The position numbers and the translations under genes were made by a program. From positions 24,678 through 88,677 of the forward strand of contig JAHHIC010000076.1 of NCBI GenBank assembly GCA_019359035.1: a stretch of 64,000 nucleotides of DNA. The letters are read 5' to 3'. The notes beneath the pieces are model-generated. The model saw only the letters and a list, made by a program, of their open reading frames with translations, had not been told where the DNA came from and searched no databases. Below, in pieces: positions 35,764 to 45,373 of the stretch; position 1 is the stretch's first letter; each line of letters begins with the position of its first letter. The DNA is from Scytonematopsis contorta HA4267-MV1. Lineage in GTDB: Bacteria > Cyanobacteriota > Cyanobacteriia > Cyanobacteriales > Nostocaceae.

Positions 35764-36459
35764 TTATTTCAGAATGGTGACTTTTTCCCCTGCAGAGGGA
35801 AGAGTTTGTTTAGTGATAACCTTATCAATCAAGCCATAGGCTCTTGCTTCTTCAGCCGACATGAAAAAGTCCCGGTCTGTATCGGCTTCGATTCTTTCCA
35901 AAGGTTGACCAGTATGCTTAGCCATCATCTGATTCAACTCAGATTTTATGTAAAGAATTTCTTTCGCTTGTATTTCGATATCCACAGCAGGACCCTGAGC
36001 ACCACCCAGAGGTTGGTGAATCATAATCCGGGAATCGGGTAGAGACATCCTTTTTCCTGGCGCTCCGGCAGTTAATAAAAACGCCCCCATGCTGGCGGCT
36101 AATCCAAAACAGATGGTAACAACATCGGGACGGATTTGTTGCATCGTATCATAAATTGCCATTCCTGCGTAGACCGAACCCCCAGGAGAGTTAATATAAA
36201 TTTGAATATCCTTTTCGGCGTCTTCAGCGTCGAGGAATAATAATTGGGCAACTATTGAGTTAGCAACGTTGTCGTCGATTGGCGTTCCCAAAAAGATGAT
36301 TCGCTCTCGCAGTAGACGGGAGTAGATATCAAAAGCCCTTTCTCCCATGCCGGATTGTTCTACCACCATCGGAAGCATACTGGTAGTGCCGCTGGTGGAG
36401 TTAATTTCCATTGGACTCAAATTGTTGAGTGAGTAATTTTCCGACTGCGATAAAAACAT
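35764..36459 (-). CDS. clpP: ClpP protease subunit
   Basis: About 231 residues. Serine protease triad: Ser in [11 protein letters not shown], His in [12 protein letters not shown], Asp in TDRDFFM. Start uncertain: ATG 36459 is used; ATG 36411 is also possible, and the family N-terminus probably begins near [14 protein letters not shown] after processing. Partner of ClpX just downstream; one of several ClpP paralogues expected in a cyanobacterium. Confidence 0.97.
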   Translation of the reverse strand: MFLSQSENYSLNNLSPMEINSTSGTTSMLPMVVEQSGMGERAFDIYSRLLRERIIFLGTPIDDNVANSIVAQLLFLDAEDAEKDIQIYINSPGGSVYAGMAIYDTMQQIRPDVVTICFGLAASMGAFLLTAGAPGKRMSLPDSRIMIHQPLGGAQGPAVDIEIQAKEILYIKSELNQMMAKHTGQPLERIEADTDRDFFMSAEEARAYGLIDKVITKQTLPSAGEKVTILK

Positions 36460-36681
36460 ATAAGCAAAGTTAAACAGCAACTAGAACAACTTTTTTAAGA
36501 TTAAGCAACATTTACTGCGTAATAGCGCAGGATTTCTAATATCTTAGCTATGTGTTAACCATTATGCCTTATAGAAAAACCTATCGTGTGACAGTGTATG
36601 AAGCCAAGGTAGTAATATCCGTCACTTCTTTAAACTTTCTGAAAATAAATTCCCTTTCTCCCCAAGCTTCAAGGTTCGTAG

Positions 36682-36698
36682 TTGGGCTTCAGCCCCAA
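36682..36698. repeat. TTGGGCTTCAGCCCCAA hairpin
   Basis: Short GC-rich hairpin between tig and clpP (GTAGTTGGGCTTCAGCCCCAAGC context), a cyanobacterial intergenic repeat. Confidence 0.6.
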
Positions 36699-36740
36699 GC
36701 TTATATATTTCCTGGGTACTAAAGCGCTACTACAAGCCTG

Positions 36741-38159
36741 TTACTCTGCTGATTCAGCCTCCGATGATGCCTCTTCTTCGGTTATAGCCTCTTCTTCAGA
36801 TGCTTCATCTTTTGTATCATCTTCGGCAGGTTTTAAAGAACCTTCCGGAACCAATTCAACCGTTGAGTGCTCTAAAAGCCAATCGACAATTTTCTCAGTT
36901 AACAAATCATCTTCTACGGCATTCCGTAATGTAGCTTCATCAACATCTTCCTGCGAGTACTGTTCCATCAAATCTGTCACTTTGATTTGCAGTTCTTCCT
37001 CTGTAACTTTTATGGATTCTTTCTCGCCAATTTCCCGAAGAGCTAAAGAACGCTTTAATCTTTCAACCGCTTCTCCACGGGAACGTTCCCGCAGTTGGGG
37101 GATAATTTCTGGGGTAAACAATTTTCTCACGTCCAACCCCTGTTGTTGCAAGCGCATTGCAGTTTGTGTCAACATTGCTTCAACTTCTTGCTGAACCATT
37201 GTTTCTGGTATTTCAGCTTCTATATAGTTGGACAATTCTGCTAATAAAGCCTCTTGCTTATTATTTCGGGTTTTTTGTTCGGCTTCTTTTTGATAGCGCT
37301 CCTCCAAAGAACTACGCAATTCCGCCAAAGTTTCGTACTCGCTTACTTCTTGAGCAAAATCGTCATTTAACTCAGGTAGCTCTTTTTCTTTAATTTCTTT
37401 GAGCGTCACTGTAAAATTAGCCGCTTTTCCTGATAACTCCTCATTTACATAAGGGTCTGGAAATTGTGCAGTAATTTCTCTCGTTTCCTCTGGGTTCATC
37501 CCTATCATTCCCGATATAAAGCCAGGAATAAATTTATCTTCCTGTAGCTCGACTTGAAAATCAGTCGCTTCTCCCCCAGGAATTGGTTCTGGTTCCCCTT
37601 CTTCTCCTTCGGCTTTTGTCAGGAAACCTTGAAAATCAATAATAGCAGTGTCACCAATTTGGGCAGCACGTCCGGACACAGGAATCAAAGTAGACCTTTG
37701 CTCGCGTTCGCTTTCTAAAACTTGATTAACTCGCTCAGGGTCGGGTTTTACTTCTTCTGCTTTCAGTTCCAAACCCGTGTATTTATTTAATGTAACCTCT
37801 GGAGGCACATCCACAGCAGCCTCAATCACCAAAGGTTTTCCTGGCTCATAAGTCGTAATCAAATCGTCAAAAGAAGAACGTAAACGCGGCTGACCAATTG
37901 CCTTGATGTCTTCCTGCTTGACAGCTTCGGTGATGCCATCTTGAATCAGTTCTTCTAAAGCTGCAGCCTTAATACGGACTATTCCCAGACGCTGCAGCAA
38001 TATTTGCCTTGGCACCTTGCCTTTACGAAACCCAGGAATATTAGCTGTACGAGATAAATTTTGGATTACTTGTTCGTAAGTTTTTTGGGTCTTTTCGGGT
38101 GTAATTTCAATTTCCAAACCAATTTGACTGGCGGGGAGTTTCTCCTGGGTGACTTTCAT
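36741..38159 (-). CDS. tig: Trigger factor, ribosome-bound chaperone
   Basis: 472 residues. Ribosome-binding tail with the signature PGFRKGKVPR, a central FKBP-like prolyl isomerase domain (GDTAIIDFQGF), and a long helical C-terminal chaperone arm. The acidic C-terminus (EDDTKDEASEEEAITEEE) is long but typical of cyanobacterial Tig. Lies at the head of tig-clpP-clpX, a standard order. Confidence 0.98.
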   Translation of the reverse strand: MKVTQEKLPASQIGLEIEITPEKTQKTYEQVIQNLSRTANIPGFRKGKVPRQILLQRLGIVRIKAAALEELIQDGITEAVKQEDIKAIGQPRLRSSFDDLITTYEPGKPLVIEAAVDVPPEVTLNKYTGLELKAEEVKPDPERVNQVLESEREQRSTLIPVSGRAAQIGDTAIIDFQGFLTKAEGEEGEPEPIPGGEATDFQVELQEDKFIPGFISGMIGMNPEETREITAQFPDPYVNEELSGKAANFTVTLKEIKEKELPELNDDFAQEVSEYETLAELRSSLEERYQKEAEQKTRNNKQEALLAELSNYIEAEIPETMVQQEVEAMLTQTAMRLQQQGLDVRKLFTPEIIPQLRERSRGEAVERLKRSLALREIGEKESIKVTEEELQIKVTDLMEQYSQEDVDEATLRNAVEDDLLTEKIVDWLLEHSTVELVPEGSLKPAEDDTKDEASEEEAITEEEASSEAESAE

Positions 38160-39161
38160 GCTTCGTCTCTGTAATTTTTTTCTTAATTTTTACTCCAGTT
38201 CGCAAAACGCTAAATTCTTGCGTTTTTTTAACAAAATTTTCTGTTAAGGGACTGCGACACTGGGAATTGGGCATGGGGCATAGGGCATTAGGCATTGGGC
38301 GCTGGAATTCCCCTAACCGCTCAAGAATGCCACAAAAAGTAACTATTCTTGAATAAATGCGTGCTGCACGCTTAAGTATAAGGCCACTACAGTAGGAGCG
38401 GCTATGTGGAAGCGTCTTTTTTCAATATAAAGTTTTTTAATTTTTGATTTTTAACTTTATAATTCACTTCGTAGCGGTTACTAGGTTACGCAATCTATAA
38501 TATATGACCTAATATAAGCACTTAACACCCTAATGTTTAGACTTAACCCTAACTTAACAAAACTTAATCTTTCGTATTGCATTCCTGTAATCAATAAAAC
38601 CCCCATTTGATTAGACTAATCAGTTTTGAGCAAAGCACGCTTGACCGTGATATCCTATTTCTCAAGTAGTAGTGATGCTTAGAAATTAATTAATAATTAA
38701 TTTGTACTAATGCATTTTGCAAACCTTATATCGCAGTTCTTACTGCTCCGGAAGTTCGCCCTTTTGAACTAACTGTCAATTTGACTATATTTATGTCCAT
38801 TTGCATAATGGTACATCAATATCCTGCATAAAACACATTTAGGGGTATCGCCCTTACTCTATCTTCAGGTAGATATTTTTATTTTTGCGTTCAATGGCAC
38901 GCTCTATGTATAAGATTTACTTTGAATTGAAAATTTGTTAACGAGGGAAAAAATATTTAAAATTGCAATAGGTGATTATAAAAAATTCCAAATAAATGTA
39001 TTAAATTATAGAAACAGACTTTATATAAAAAACCATTAAACTGCATAGCAATTTATTTAGATTTTAGCTACTTGTTTTGAAAAATATGAATAAAGTGTAA
39101 ATTCTAGGTCGTAATTTAGTCCAAGTTCACCAAATTAATTTTTATCAAGGAGGAATAAAGT
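38160..39161. other. 1-kb spacer between tig and asd
   Basis: No protein gene is seen. Contains remnants of a GGGCATT-type STRR (38262-38300), a perfect 13-bp palindrome GCGTGC-T-GCACGC (38359-38371) and, shortly after, GCGGCTATGTGGAAGCGTCTTTTTT, which could end a small plus-strand RNA. The rest is AT-rich leader of asd. Two divergent promoters must be here. Confidence 0.5.
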
Positions 39162-40199
39162 TTGTCTAATTCCTATCGTGTAGCTATTTTGGGTGCAACA
39201 GGTGCTGTAGGTACTGAGTTGCTGGAATTATTATCAGAGCGAAATTTTCCACTTGCAGATTTAAAGTTGCTGGCTTCACCACGTAGTGCGGGAAAGAAAT
39301 TATTATTCAAAGGGGAAAATATACCAATTGAGCCAGTAAGCGAAGATGCTTTTGACAATGTGGATTTGGTCTTAGCAAGTGCAGGAGGTTCCACTTCCAA
39401 AGCTTGGGCACAAAAAATTGTCGAAAAAGGTGCAGTTGTGATTGACAACTCCAGTGCTTTTCGCATGAATCCTGAAGTCCCATTAGTAGTGCCAGAAGTA
39501 AACCCCGAAGCTGCTGCCAAACATCAAGGGATTATTGCGAATCCGAATTGCACAACAATTTTAATGGCTTTAGCCGTTTATCCCCTGCATAAAGTCAAAA
39601 GAGTCTTGCGAATTGTAGCATCAACTTACCAATCAGCAAGTGGTGCTGGTGCTAAAGCAATGGAAGAAGTTAAAATACAATCCCAGGCAATTTTAAACGG
39701 GCAAGAACCGAAGAGCGAAGTATTTCCTTACCCCTTAGCATTTAATTTGTTCCCCCACAACTCCCCACTAAATGATTACGGGTACTGCGAGGAAGAAATG
39801 AAAATGGTTAACGAAACTCGTAAAATTTTTGGTAGTCAAGATATCAGAATTACAGCGACTTGTGTCAGGGTTCCCGTACTTCGTGCCCATTCAGAAGCGA
39901 TTAACTTAGAATTTGAATCGCCATTTAGCCCTGAGGAAGCAAGAGTTATCTTAAACACATCACCAGGTGTTAAATTAGTAGAAGACTGGCAAAAAAATTA
40001 CTTCCCTATGCCTTACGAAGCTTCTGGTCGGGATGAAGTATTAGTAGGTAGAATTCGTCAGGATATTTCCCACCCTTGTGGGTTAGATTTATGGCTATGT
40101 GGCGACCAAATCCGTAAAGGTGCTGCGCTAAATGCTGTACAAATTGCAGAGCTATTAGTTGAAAAAAGTATACTGAAACCTCAATCTGTAGCTGTTTGA
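39162..40199 (+). CDS. asd: Aspartate-semialdehyde dehydrogenase
   Basis: Reduces aspartyl phosphate to aspartate semialdehyde for lysine, threonine and methionine synthesis. 345 residues: NADP loop VAILGATGAVGTELL, catalytic Cys in IANPNCTTI, and the RVPVLRAHSEA substrate region. The start is TTG at 39162 with a strong AAGGAGG 9 bp upstream; no nearer ATG fits. First gene of asd-dapA-rnj. Confidence 0.97.
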   Translation: MSNSYRVAILGATGAVGTELLELLSERNFPLADLKLLASPRSAGKKLLFKGENIPIEPVSEDAFDNVDLVLASAGGSTSKAWAQKIVEKGAVVIDNSSAFRMNPEVPLVVPEVNPEAAAKHQGIIANPNCTTILMALAVYPLHKVKRVLRIVASTYQSASGAGAKAMEEVKIQSQAILNGQEPKSEVFPYPLAFNLFPHNSPLNDYGYCEEEMKMVNETRKIFGSQDIRITATCVRVPVLRAHSEAINLEFESPFSPEEARVILNTSPGVKLVEDWQKNYFPMPYEASGRDEVLVGRIRQDISHPCGLDLWLCGDQIRKGAALNAVQIAELLVEKSILKPQSVAV

Positions 40200-40351
40200 A
40201 AAAATTAAGCGAATTTGGATTTTGTACTAATTTAAAATCCGAATTTTCTTGAAAATAATTTGCAAATAAGTTATTACATAAATAAAACTTATCAAGATAT
40301 AAAAAAAACCAGCAAAAAACATAAACATAAAAAATCTAGGAGTGAAAAAGC

Positions 40352-41236
40352 GTGGTAGACTTTGGCAGAGTTCTAACCGCAATGGTGACACCGTTTAAAG
40401 AAGACGGTAGTGTAAATTACGATTTAGCTGCTTCCTTAGCGATAAATCTTGCTAATAACGGAAGCGACACATTGGTAGTTTGTGGTACAACAGGAGAATC
40501 CCCTACCCTGAGTTGGGAAGAGGAATACCGATTATTTTCTGTGGTATTGGAAGCAGTAGCTGGTAAGGCTAAAGTAATGGCAGGTTGTGGTTCAAATTCC
40601 ACAAAAGAGGCCATTGCAGCCACGCAAAAAGCAGCTAGAATAGGAATCCACGGAACTCTACAAGTAGTTCCTTATTACAACAAGCCACCCCAATCCGGAC
40701 TGTATCAACACTTTCAGGCAATTGCTCAAGCAGTACCTGATACCCCGTTGTTGTTATACAATGTCCCCAGCCGTACCGGGCAAAATCTTTTACCAGATAC
40801 AGTTGCCCAGTTAGCTGAAATTGGTAATATTGTTGGAGTGAAAGAAGCTAGTGGTAATTTAGACCAAGTAAGTGAAATCCGTCGCTTGACACCAAACGAA
40901 TTTCAGATTTACTCTGGAGATGATTCCCTAACTTTACCAATGTTAGCGGTTGGAGCAAAAGGCGTTGTTAGTGTAGCTTCGCACATAGTAGGCAACCAAC
41001 TCCAGCAGATGATTCAATCTTTCAGTGCAGGAAAGGTGCAAATTGCTACAGAGATTCATTTGAAACTCTTTCCCTTATTTAAAGCTTTGTTTATCACAGC
41101 TAACCCCATTCCAGTCAAAGCAGCACTCAAAATTCAAGGTTGGAATGTTGGTTCAACTCGTCCCCCACTTTGTGAAGCACCTGTGGAAGTGAATCACAAA
41201 TTAGAAGTGGTGATGAAGGAGCTTGCTTTAATATAG
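40352..41236 (+). CDS. dapA: 4-hydroxy-tetrahydrodipicolinate synthase
   Basis: 294 residues, full length. TIM-barrel aldolase with [10 protein letters not shown], Tyr in [10 protein letters not shown] and Schiff-base Lys in VGVKEASGN. Condenses aspartate semialdehyde with pyruvate in lysine synthesis. Start GTG at 40352 with AGGAGTG upstream. Follows asd in the same pathway. Confidence 0.97.
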   Translation: MVDFGRVLTAMVTPFKEDGSVNYDLAASLAINLANNGSDTLVVCGTTGESPTLSWEEEYRLFSVVLEAVAGKAKVMAGCGSNSTKEAIAATQKAARIGIHGTLQVVPYYNKPPQSGLYQHFQAIAQAVPDTPLLLYNVPSRTGQNLLPDTVAQLAEIGNIVGVKEASGNLDQVSEIRRLTPNEFQIYSGDDSLTLPMLAVGAKGVVSVASHIVGNQLQQMIQSFSAGKVQIATEIHLKLFPLFKALFITANPIPVKAALKIQGWNVGSTRPPLCEAPVEVNHKLEVVMKELALI

Positions 41237-41524
41237 GTAAAAAAAGAACAACTTCATACGGGTTGACTGATTAAGTCACCGAAAATACATATATAAAGGA
41301 TACGTGTTTTTTACCAGGTTGTTTTTAGCACTTCTGTGTTACGACTGATATATATATTATGACTTTTGAATGATTAAAGTTTTTTTTATTCAAACATTGA
41401 ATCCTGGATAAAAACCCAGATTCTTTAAAGATTGAATTTTTACAGATGCTTGTTTTGCTTGTTGTACAAAACCCCTAACCGTCAACATCAATAGAATTAA
41501 CACTCGACAATTTTAAAGGAGAAA

Positions 41525-43336
41525 ATGAGTAAAAACGAAACTAAACCCACCCTAAAGATTATCCCATTGGGCGGTCTACACGAGATTGGCAAAAATACCT
41601 GTGTATTTGAGTATGATGACGAAATTATACTTTTGGACGCAGGTTTAGCCTTCCCCACCGAAGCAATGCATGGGGTAAATATCGTACTTCCAGATATGAC
41701 TTACGTACGGGAAAATCGTCACAAAATTAAGGGGATGATTGTTACCCACGGCCACGAAGACCATATCGGTGGAATCGCATTTCACCTCAAGCAATTAGAA
41801 ATCCCCGTAATTTACGGGCCTCGTCTCGCAATGGCGATGTTAGAGGGCAAATTAGAAGAAGCCGGAGTTCGCGACCGTACTGAATTAAGGTCAGTTATGC
41901 CTCGCGATGTGGTGCGAATAGGTAAACATTTCTTTGTTGAATATATTCGCAACACTCACTCTATTGCCGATAGTTTTACAGTAGCGATTCATACCCCATT
42001 AGGATTATTAATCCACACAGGAGATTTCAAATTTGACCATACTCCCGTAGATGGCGAACATTTTGATATCCAGCGTCTCGCAGAACACGGAGAGAAAGGT
42101 GTACTGTGTTTGATGAGCGATTCAACTAACTCAGAAGTACCGGGTTTTACTCCTAGCGAACGTTCTGTTTTTCCTAACCTGGACAGGATTTTTAGTCAAA
42201 CTCCTGGACGCTTGTTTATTACGACTTTTGCATCCAGTGTGCATCGTATTAACATGATTCTACAGTTAGCCAAAAAGCATGACCGGGTTGTAACTGTTGT
42301 GGGACGCTCAATGTTAAATTTGATTGCCCACGCTCGTAACTTAGGTTACATCAAATGTGAAGACAATATTTTCCAACCTCTACATGTAGTCCGCAATTTA
42401 CCAGATGAGAAGGTTTTAGTTCTTACTACTGGTTCTCAGGGAGAATCAATGTCAGCAATGACTCGTATTGCGAAACAGGAACATCCTCACATTCGGATTC
42501 GCCAAGGAGATACGGTAGTATTTTCTGCTAACCCAATTCCTGGGAATACCATTGCTGTGGTTAACGTCATCGATAAGTTGATGATGCAAGGGGCTAATGT
42601 TGTTTATGGTCGCGATAAAGGTATACATGTTTCTGGTCACGGTTGTCAAGAAGACCAGAAGTTAATGATTGCTTTAACACGTCCTAAATTCTTTTTGCCA
42701 GTTCATGGTGAACACCGAATGTTGGTGAAACACTCCCAGACGGCTCAAAGCATGGGTATTCCAGCAGAGAATATGGTCATTATTAATAATGGTCATGTTG
42801 TCGAATTAACAGAGGAATCACTCCGTATTGCTGGTAAAGTATCGGCTGGGTTGGAATTAGTTGATACATCTAGTTCCGGTATGGTAAGCGCGAAAGTTTT
42901 ACAAGAGCGCCAAAAAATGGCGGAAGAAGGTCTTGTTACTATCGCTTGTGCAATAGACTGGACAGGAAAATTAATGGCACGTCCAGAAATTCACCTCCGT
43001 GGTGTAGTCACAAGTCTCGAACGTCCATTATTGTTAAAATGGGTACAACAGCGGATAGAAGAAATTATTCGCGTGCGTTGGAATGAGTATGTTCAACCAC
43101 CAAGCTTTAATAGCGAACAGCCAGAAATAGACTGGGGTGGTATCCAAGCTGTTTTAGAGAAAGAACTGGCACGTTCCATCAGAAAAGAATTGCATTGCCA
43201 ACCTTCCGTAACATTGTTAATGCAAATCCCTGATGAGCCTCCTGTTGTGAAAGCGTCAGCAGCGTCAGCAGCAGCAGCAGCAGCGGTTAATGATGGAAGA
43301 AGAAGAAGAAGTCGGACTGCTGCGGTAGCTTCTTAG
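41525..43336 (+). CDS. rnj: Ribonuclease J
   Basis: 603 residues. Metallo-beta-lactamase metal motif THGHEDHIGG, further ligands in HTGDFKFDHTP and the beta-CASP block with SGHGCQEDQKL and LPVHGEHRML. C-terminal tail is Ala-rich then Arg-rich (SAAAAAAVNDGRRRRS), likely RNA-binding. A 5'-3' exo/endoribonuclease. Third gene of asd-dapA-rnj, closed by a strong terminator. Confidence 0.97.
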   Translation: MSKNETKPTLKIIPLGGLHEIGKNTCVFEYDDEIILLDAGLAFPTEAMHGVNIVLPDMTYVRENRHKIKGMIVTHGHEDHIGGIAFHLKQLEIPVIYGPRLAMAMLEGKLEEAGVRDRTELRSVMPRDVVRIGKHFFVEYIRNTHSIADSFTVAIHTPLGLLIHTGDFKFDHTPVDGEHFDIQRLAEHGEKGVLCLMSDSTNSEVPGFTPSERSVFPNLDRIFSQTPGRLFITTFASSVHRINMILQLAKKHDRVVTVVGRSMLNLIAHARNLGYIKCEDNIFQPLHVVRNLPDEKVLVLTTGSQGESMSAMTRIAKQEHPHIRIRQGDTVVFSANPIPGNTIAVVNVIDKLMMQGANVVYGRDKGIHVSGHGCQEDQKLMIALTRPKFFLPVHGEHRMLVKHSQTAQSMGIPAENMVIINNGHVVELTEESLRIAGKVSAGLELVDTSSSGMVSAKVLQERQKMAEEGLVTIACAIDWTGKLMARPEIHLRGVVTSLERPLLLKWVQQRIEEIIRVRWNEYVQPPSFNSEQPEIDWGGIQAVLEKELARSIRKELHCQPSVTLLMQIPDEPPVVKASAASAAAAAAVNDGRRRRSRTAAVAS

Positions 43337-43360
43337 AAACACGGAGAACCCCACCCCCAA

Positions 43361-43401
43361 CCCCCTCCCCGTACACGGGGAGGGGGCTACGATGTTTTTT
43401 T
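43361..43401 (+). terminator. Strong terminator after rnj
   Basis: CCCCCTCCCCGT, two bases, then its exact inverse ACGGGGAGGGGG (43361-43386), with a T-run at 43395-43401. Confidence 0.85.
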
Positions 43402-43450
43402 CAGTTAATTCAACTATTTAATAAAATTAAATATTATTTATTTTTTACTA

Positions 43451-43723
43451 TCATCTGGTACGACGAGATACATGAGGAATAGTTATATTTGAATAACCAG
43501 GTTGAATTATAATAAATTTCTCAATTCCAATATCTAAATATGCAAGTTTCATAGCATCTTTAATTATTACTTGTCTTTTATCAGGATTTAAACAGTTAAA
43601 ATAAACAGTTCTTGAATCTGGGTCAAAATTTAAGTGATATACTCCCCACCAAGGAAATTTATAAGCCAAAAATTCAGATAGTACTTGGACAAAACTCATT
43701 TCTAAATCAAAACCCTTTTCCAT
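43451..43723 (-). CDS. Conserved hypothetical small protein
   Basis: 90 residues; not recognised. Sequence is ordered and beta-rich (WWGVYHLNFDPDSRTVYFNC) with an alpha/beta C-terminus (FIIIQPGYSNITIPHV). No membrane segment or signal. Bordered on both sides by terminators, so it is a single-gene unit. Could be a small nuclease-associated or regulatory protein, but nothing in the sequence decides. Confidence 0.6.
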   Translation of the reverse strand: MEKGFDLEMSFVQVLSEFLAYKFPWWGVYHLNFDPDSRTVYFNCLNPDKRQVIIKDAMKLAYLDIGIEKFIIIQPGYSNITIPHVSRRTR

Positions 43724-43766
43724 AGATTTTTTACTACTACAAACAGATAGAGAATTAAACCTTTTT

Positions 43767-43810
43767 AAAAAAGCGTCTCCTCTTAATTAATTGAGGATGA
43801 CGCCTTTTTG
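43767..43810. terminator. Bidirectional terminator upstream of the 90-residue gene
   Basis: AAAAAAGCGTC-TCCTC, a TTAATTAATT loop, GAGGAT-GACGC then CTTTTT. Stem with A-run on the left and T-run on the right. Confidence 0.7.
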
Positions 43811-43945
43811 TAAATTCATATATTTATATTCAGGGTCTTTATATAAGCTGACCCCGTTTGAATTCAAGAGGTATTAACTACTATTTAGATTCCCATCTAA
43901 ATGAAATATTTAGTTATAATTTTATATTTTCTTAAGATTTGTGAG

Positions 43946-43972
43946 GTAGAGACGTTATATATAACGTCTCTA
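43946..43972. repeat. GTAGAGACGTTATATATAACGTCTCTA palindrome
   Basis: Member of the GTAGAGACG family with a TTATATATAA centre, next to the stop codon of the decayed anion transporter. Confidence 0.85.
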
Positions 43973-43976
43973 TATT

Positions 43977-44420
43977 TCAGTGAACCCACAGGTAAGCCAG
44001 CATCAAAGTTAACATCGTCAACGGAAGCCCAAACCGTAAATGCTCCCAAAAGCTTAATTTATAGCCTAATTTAGCCGCAGCTTCCACGGTAATTAAATTT
44101 GCTACCGCTCCAAACAAAGTTAAGTTACCAGCCAGGGTCGAGCTTGCTGCAAGCAGTAGCCAAGAGCGGGGATCATCACGGGAGATTAATGGAGCGAGCA
44201 AAAGTACTGCGTATGAGAGGTTAGCATTAACCACCATCATACTCAACAAAAAAATAATAGTGCTGGGATCAATAGCTTGCCATGCTTCTTGAACATTTAG
44301 CACACCCAGAGCAATTAAAAATGATGATCCCACCAAAGCGATAGTAGCCCGGTTCATGCGTAAACCTGGAATATAGCCCAATGCTAACCCCAAGTAAGTC
44401 AGCGCTAAGACTGTAGATAG
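43977..44420 (-). pseudogene. Anion transporter with large internal deletion
   Basis: The frame reads LSTVLALTYLGLALGYIPGL at the N-terminal end and runs into LSMMVVNANLSYA, then directly into VLLLAPLISRDDPRSWLLLA and LTLFGAVANLITVEAAAKLG, which belong to the very C-terminus of ArsB/NhaD-type anion permeases (about 410 residues). Some 260 central residues are missing at the junction around 44200. Upstream, a TAG precedes the first matching codon, so the native start is also lost. A frame of 138 codons remains but cannot form the transporter. Confidence 0.8.
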
Positions 44421-44981
44421 CTATTTTTTGTAAAATCACGAATTTTGCCGATTATTTGGCTGGTAGTTCGCATTGCGTCGGGCACAAAACCTGGAACTCT
44501 TTCGTCTAATCATTTATCCAAGTGTTCGCGATTCGGAACCCATCATCAGAGGAAGCATCAAAAGCCCAGAGTATCAGACATTACTCACTTTTGACCTCCC
44601 CCCAAGTCTCATCTCATGAGATATTACTGAAACCGAACCCCATACCAGTATTTTTAGCTATTGCAAACTCATCCTTAAAAATTCTTTACACATTTTTTCC
44701 TAGATGTGTTATATATATCTATCTAGAGGTAGATGTGTTTATTACAATTTAAATTAGTTGAAGCTAGTAACAAGTTATCAACAAGATTGAGCGAGCCTAC
44801 TACCCATTAGATGGAAATTGCAGTTAACTGGACGTAGTAATATCCAGTACATCACTCAAGTGGCTACTTAATCATCAGAATGCATCTGAAAAGCGCAAAG
44901 ATTCTTCCGGGAGAGCCGATAAACGATTTGTAAATTTCCATCGGACAGTAAACCAGCCTCAACTATCTAGAGGAGTCTTTC
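44421..44981. other. Spacer of about 560 bp
   Basis: No clear gene. The first 100 bases may hold a further decayed piece of the transporter gene on the minus strand, but frames are broken. The last 100 bases are the leader of the next gene, with AGAGGAG before the ATG. Confidence 0.5.
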
Positions 44982-45359
44982 ATGAAGGTATTCGACAATA
45001 CCACCAACAAAATTTTCTTCTCCAGCTGGGTTTCCGTAGGTCAAGCGGACGCACCTGCTTCTAGTCTCACTCCACAAAACAATAGTTTTTCCAAACCGCG
45101 TTTCGACATTTTTCGACCTCTTAAACGTTGGATAGAAAACATTCAAGTTCGCGATCGCAAATTAGCTCACCGCGTATCAAAGCTAATTCCGGCTCAATGT
45201 CCTTTTGAGCGAGACGTGAAATTGTTTGGTAAAAAGCTGTTTCACATACCCCCCATGTGCAAACTGAACCCTTTATACGAAGAATTTGTCGGCTTACGTT
45301 TCCGAGCGTTGTGTTACTTAGCCGACGAATGTGGAGAAGATATCTCCCAGTATTGTTAA
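44982..45359 (+). CDS. Mo-dependent nitrogenase C-terminal domain protein
   Basis: 125 residues. The C-terminal 80 match the Mo-nitro_C domain: CPFERDVKLFGKKLFHIPP, CKLNPLYEEFVGLRFRALCY, LADECGEDIS. Conserved cysteines suggest metal or redox function; family members occur in diazotrophic cyanobacteria, but their biochemical role is not known. Supports a nitrogen-fixing host. A HIP1 site lies at 45151. Confidence 0.88.
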   Translation: MKVFDNTTNKIFFSSWVSVGQADAPASSLTPQNNSFSKPRFDIFRPLKRWIENIQVRDRKLAHRVSKLIPAQCPFERDVKLFGKKLFHIPPMCKLNPLYEEFVGLRFRALCYLADECGEDISQYC

Positions 45360-45373
45360 CTCAGAACTAAATA

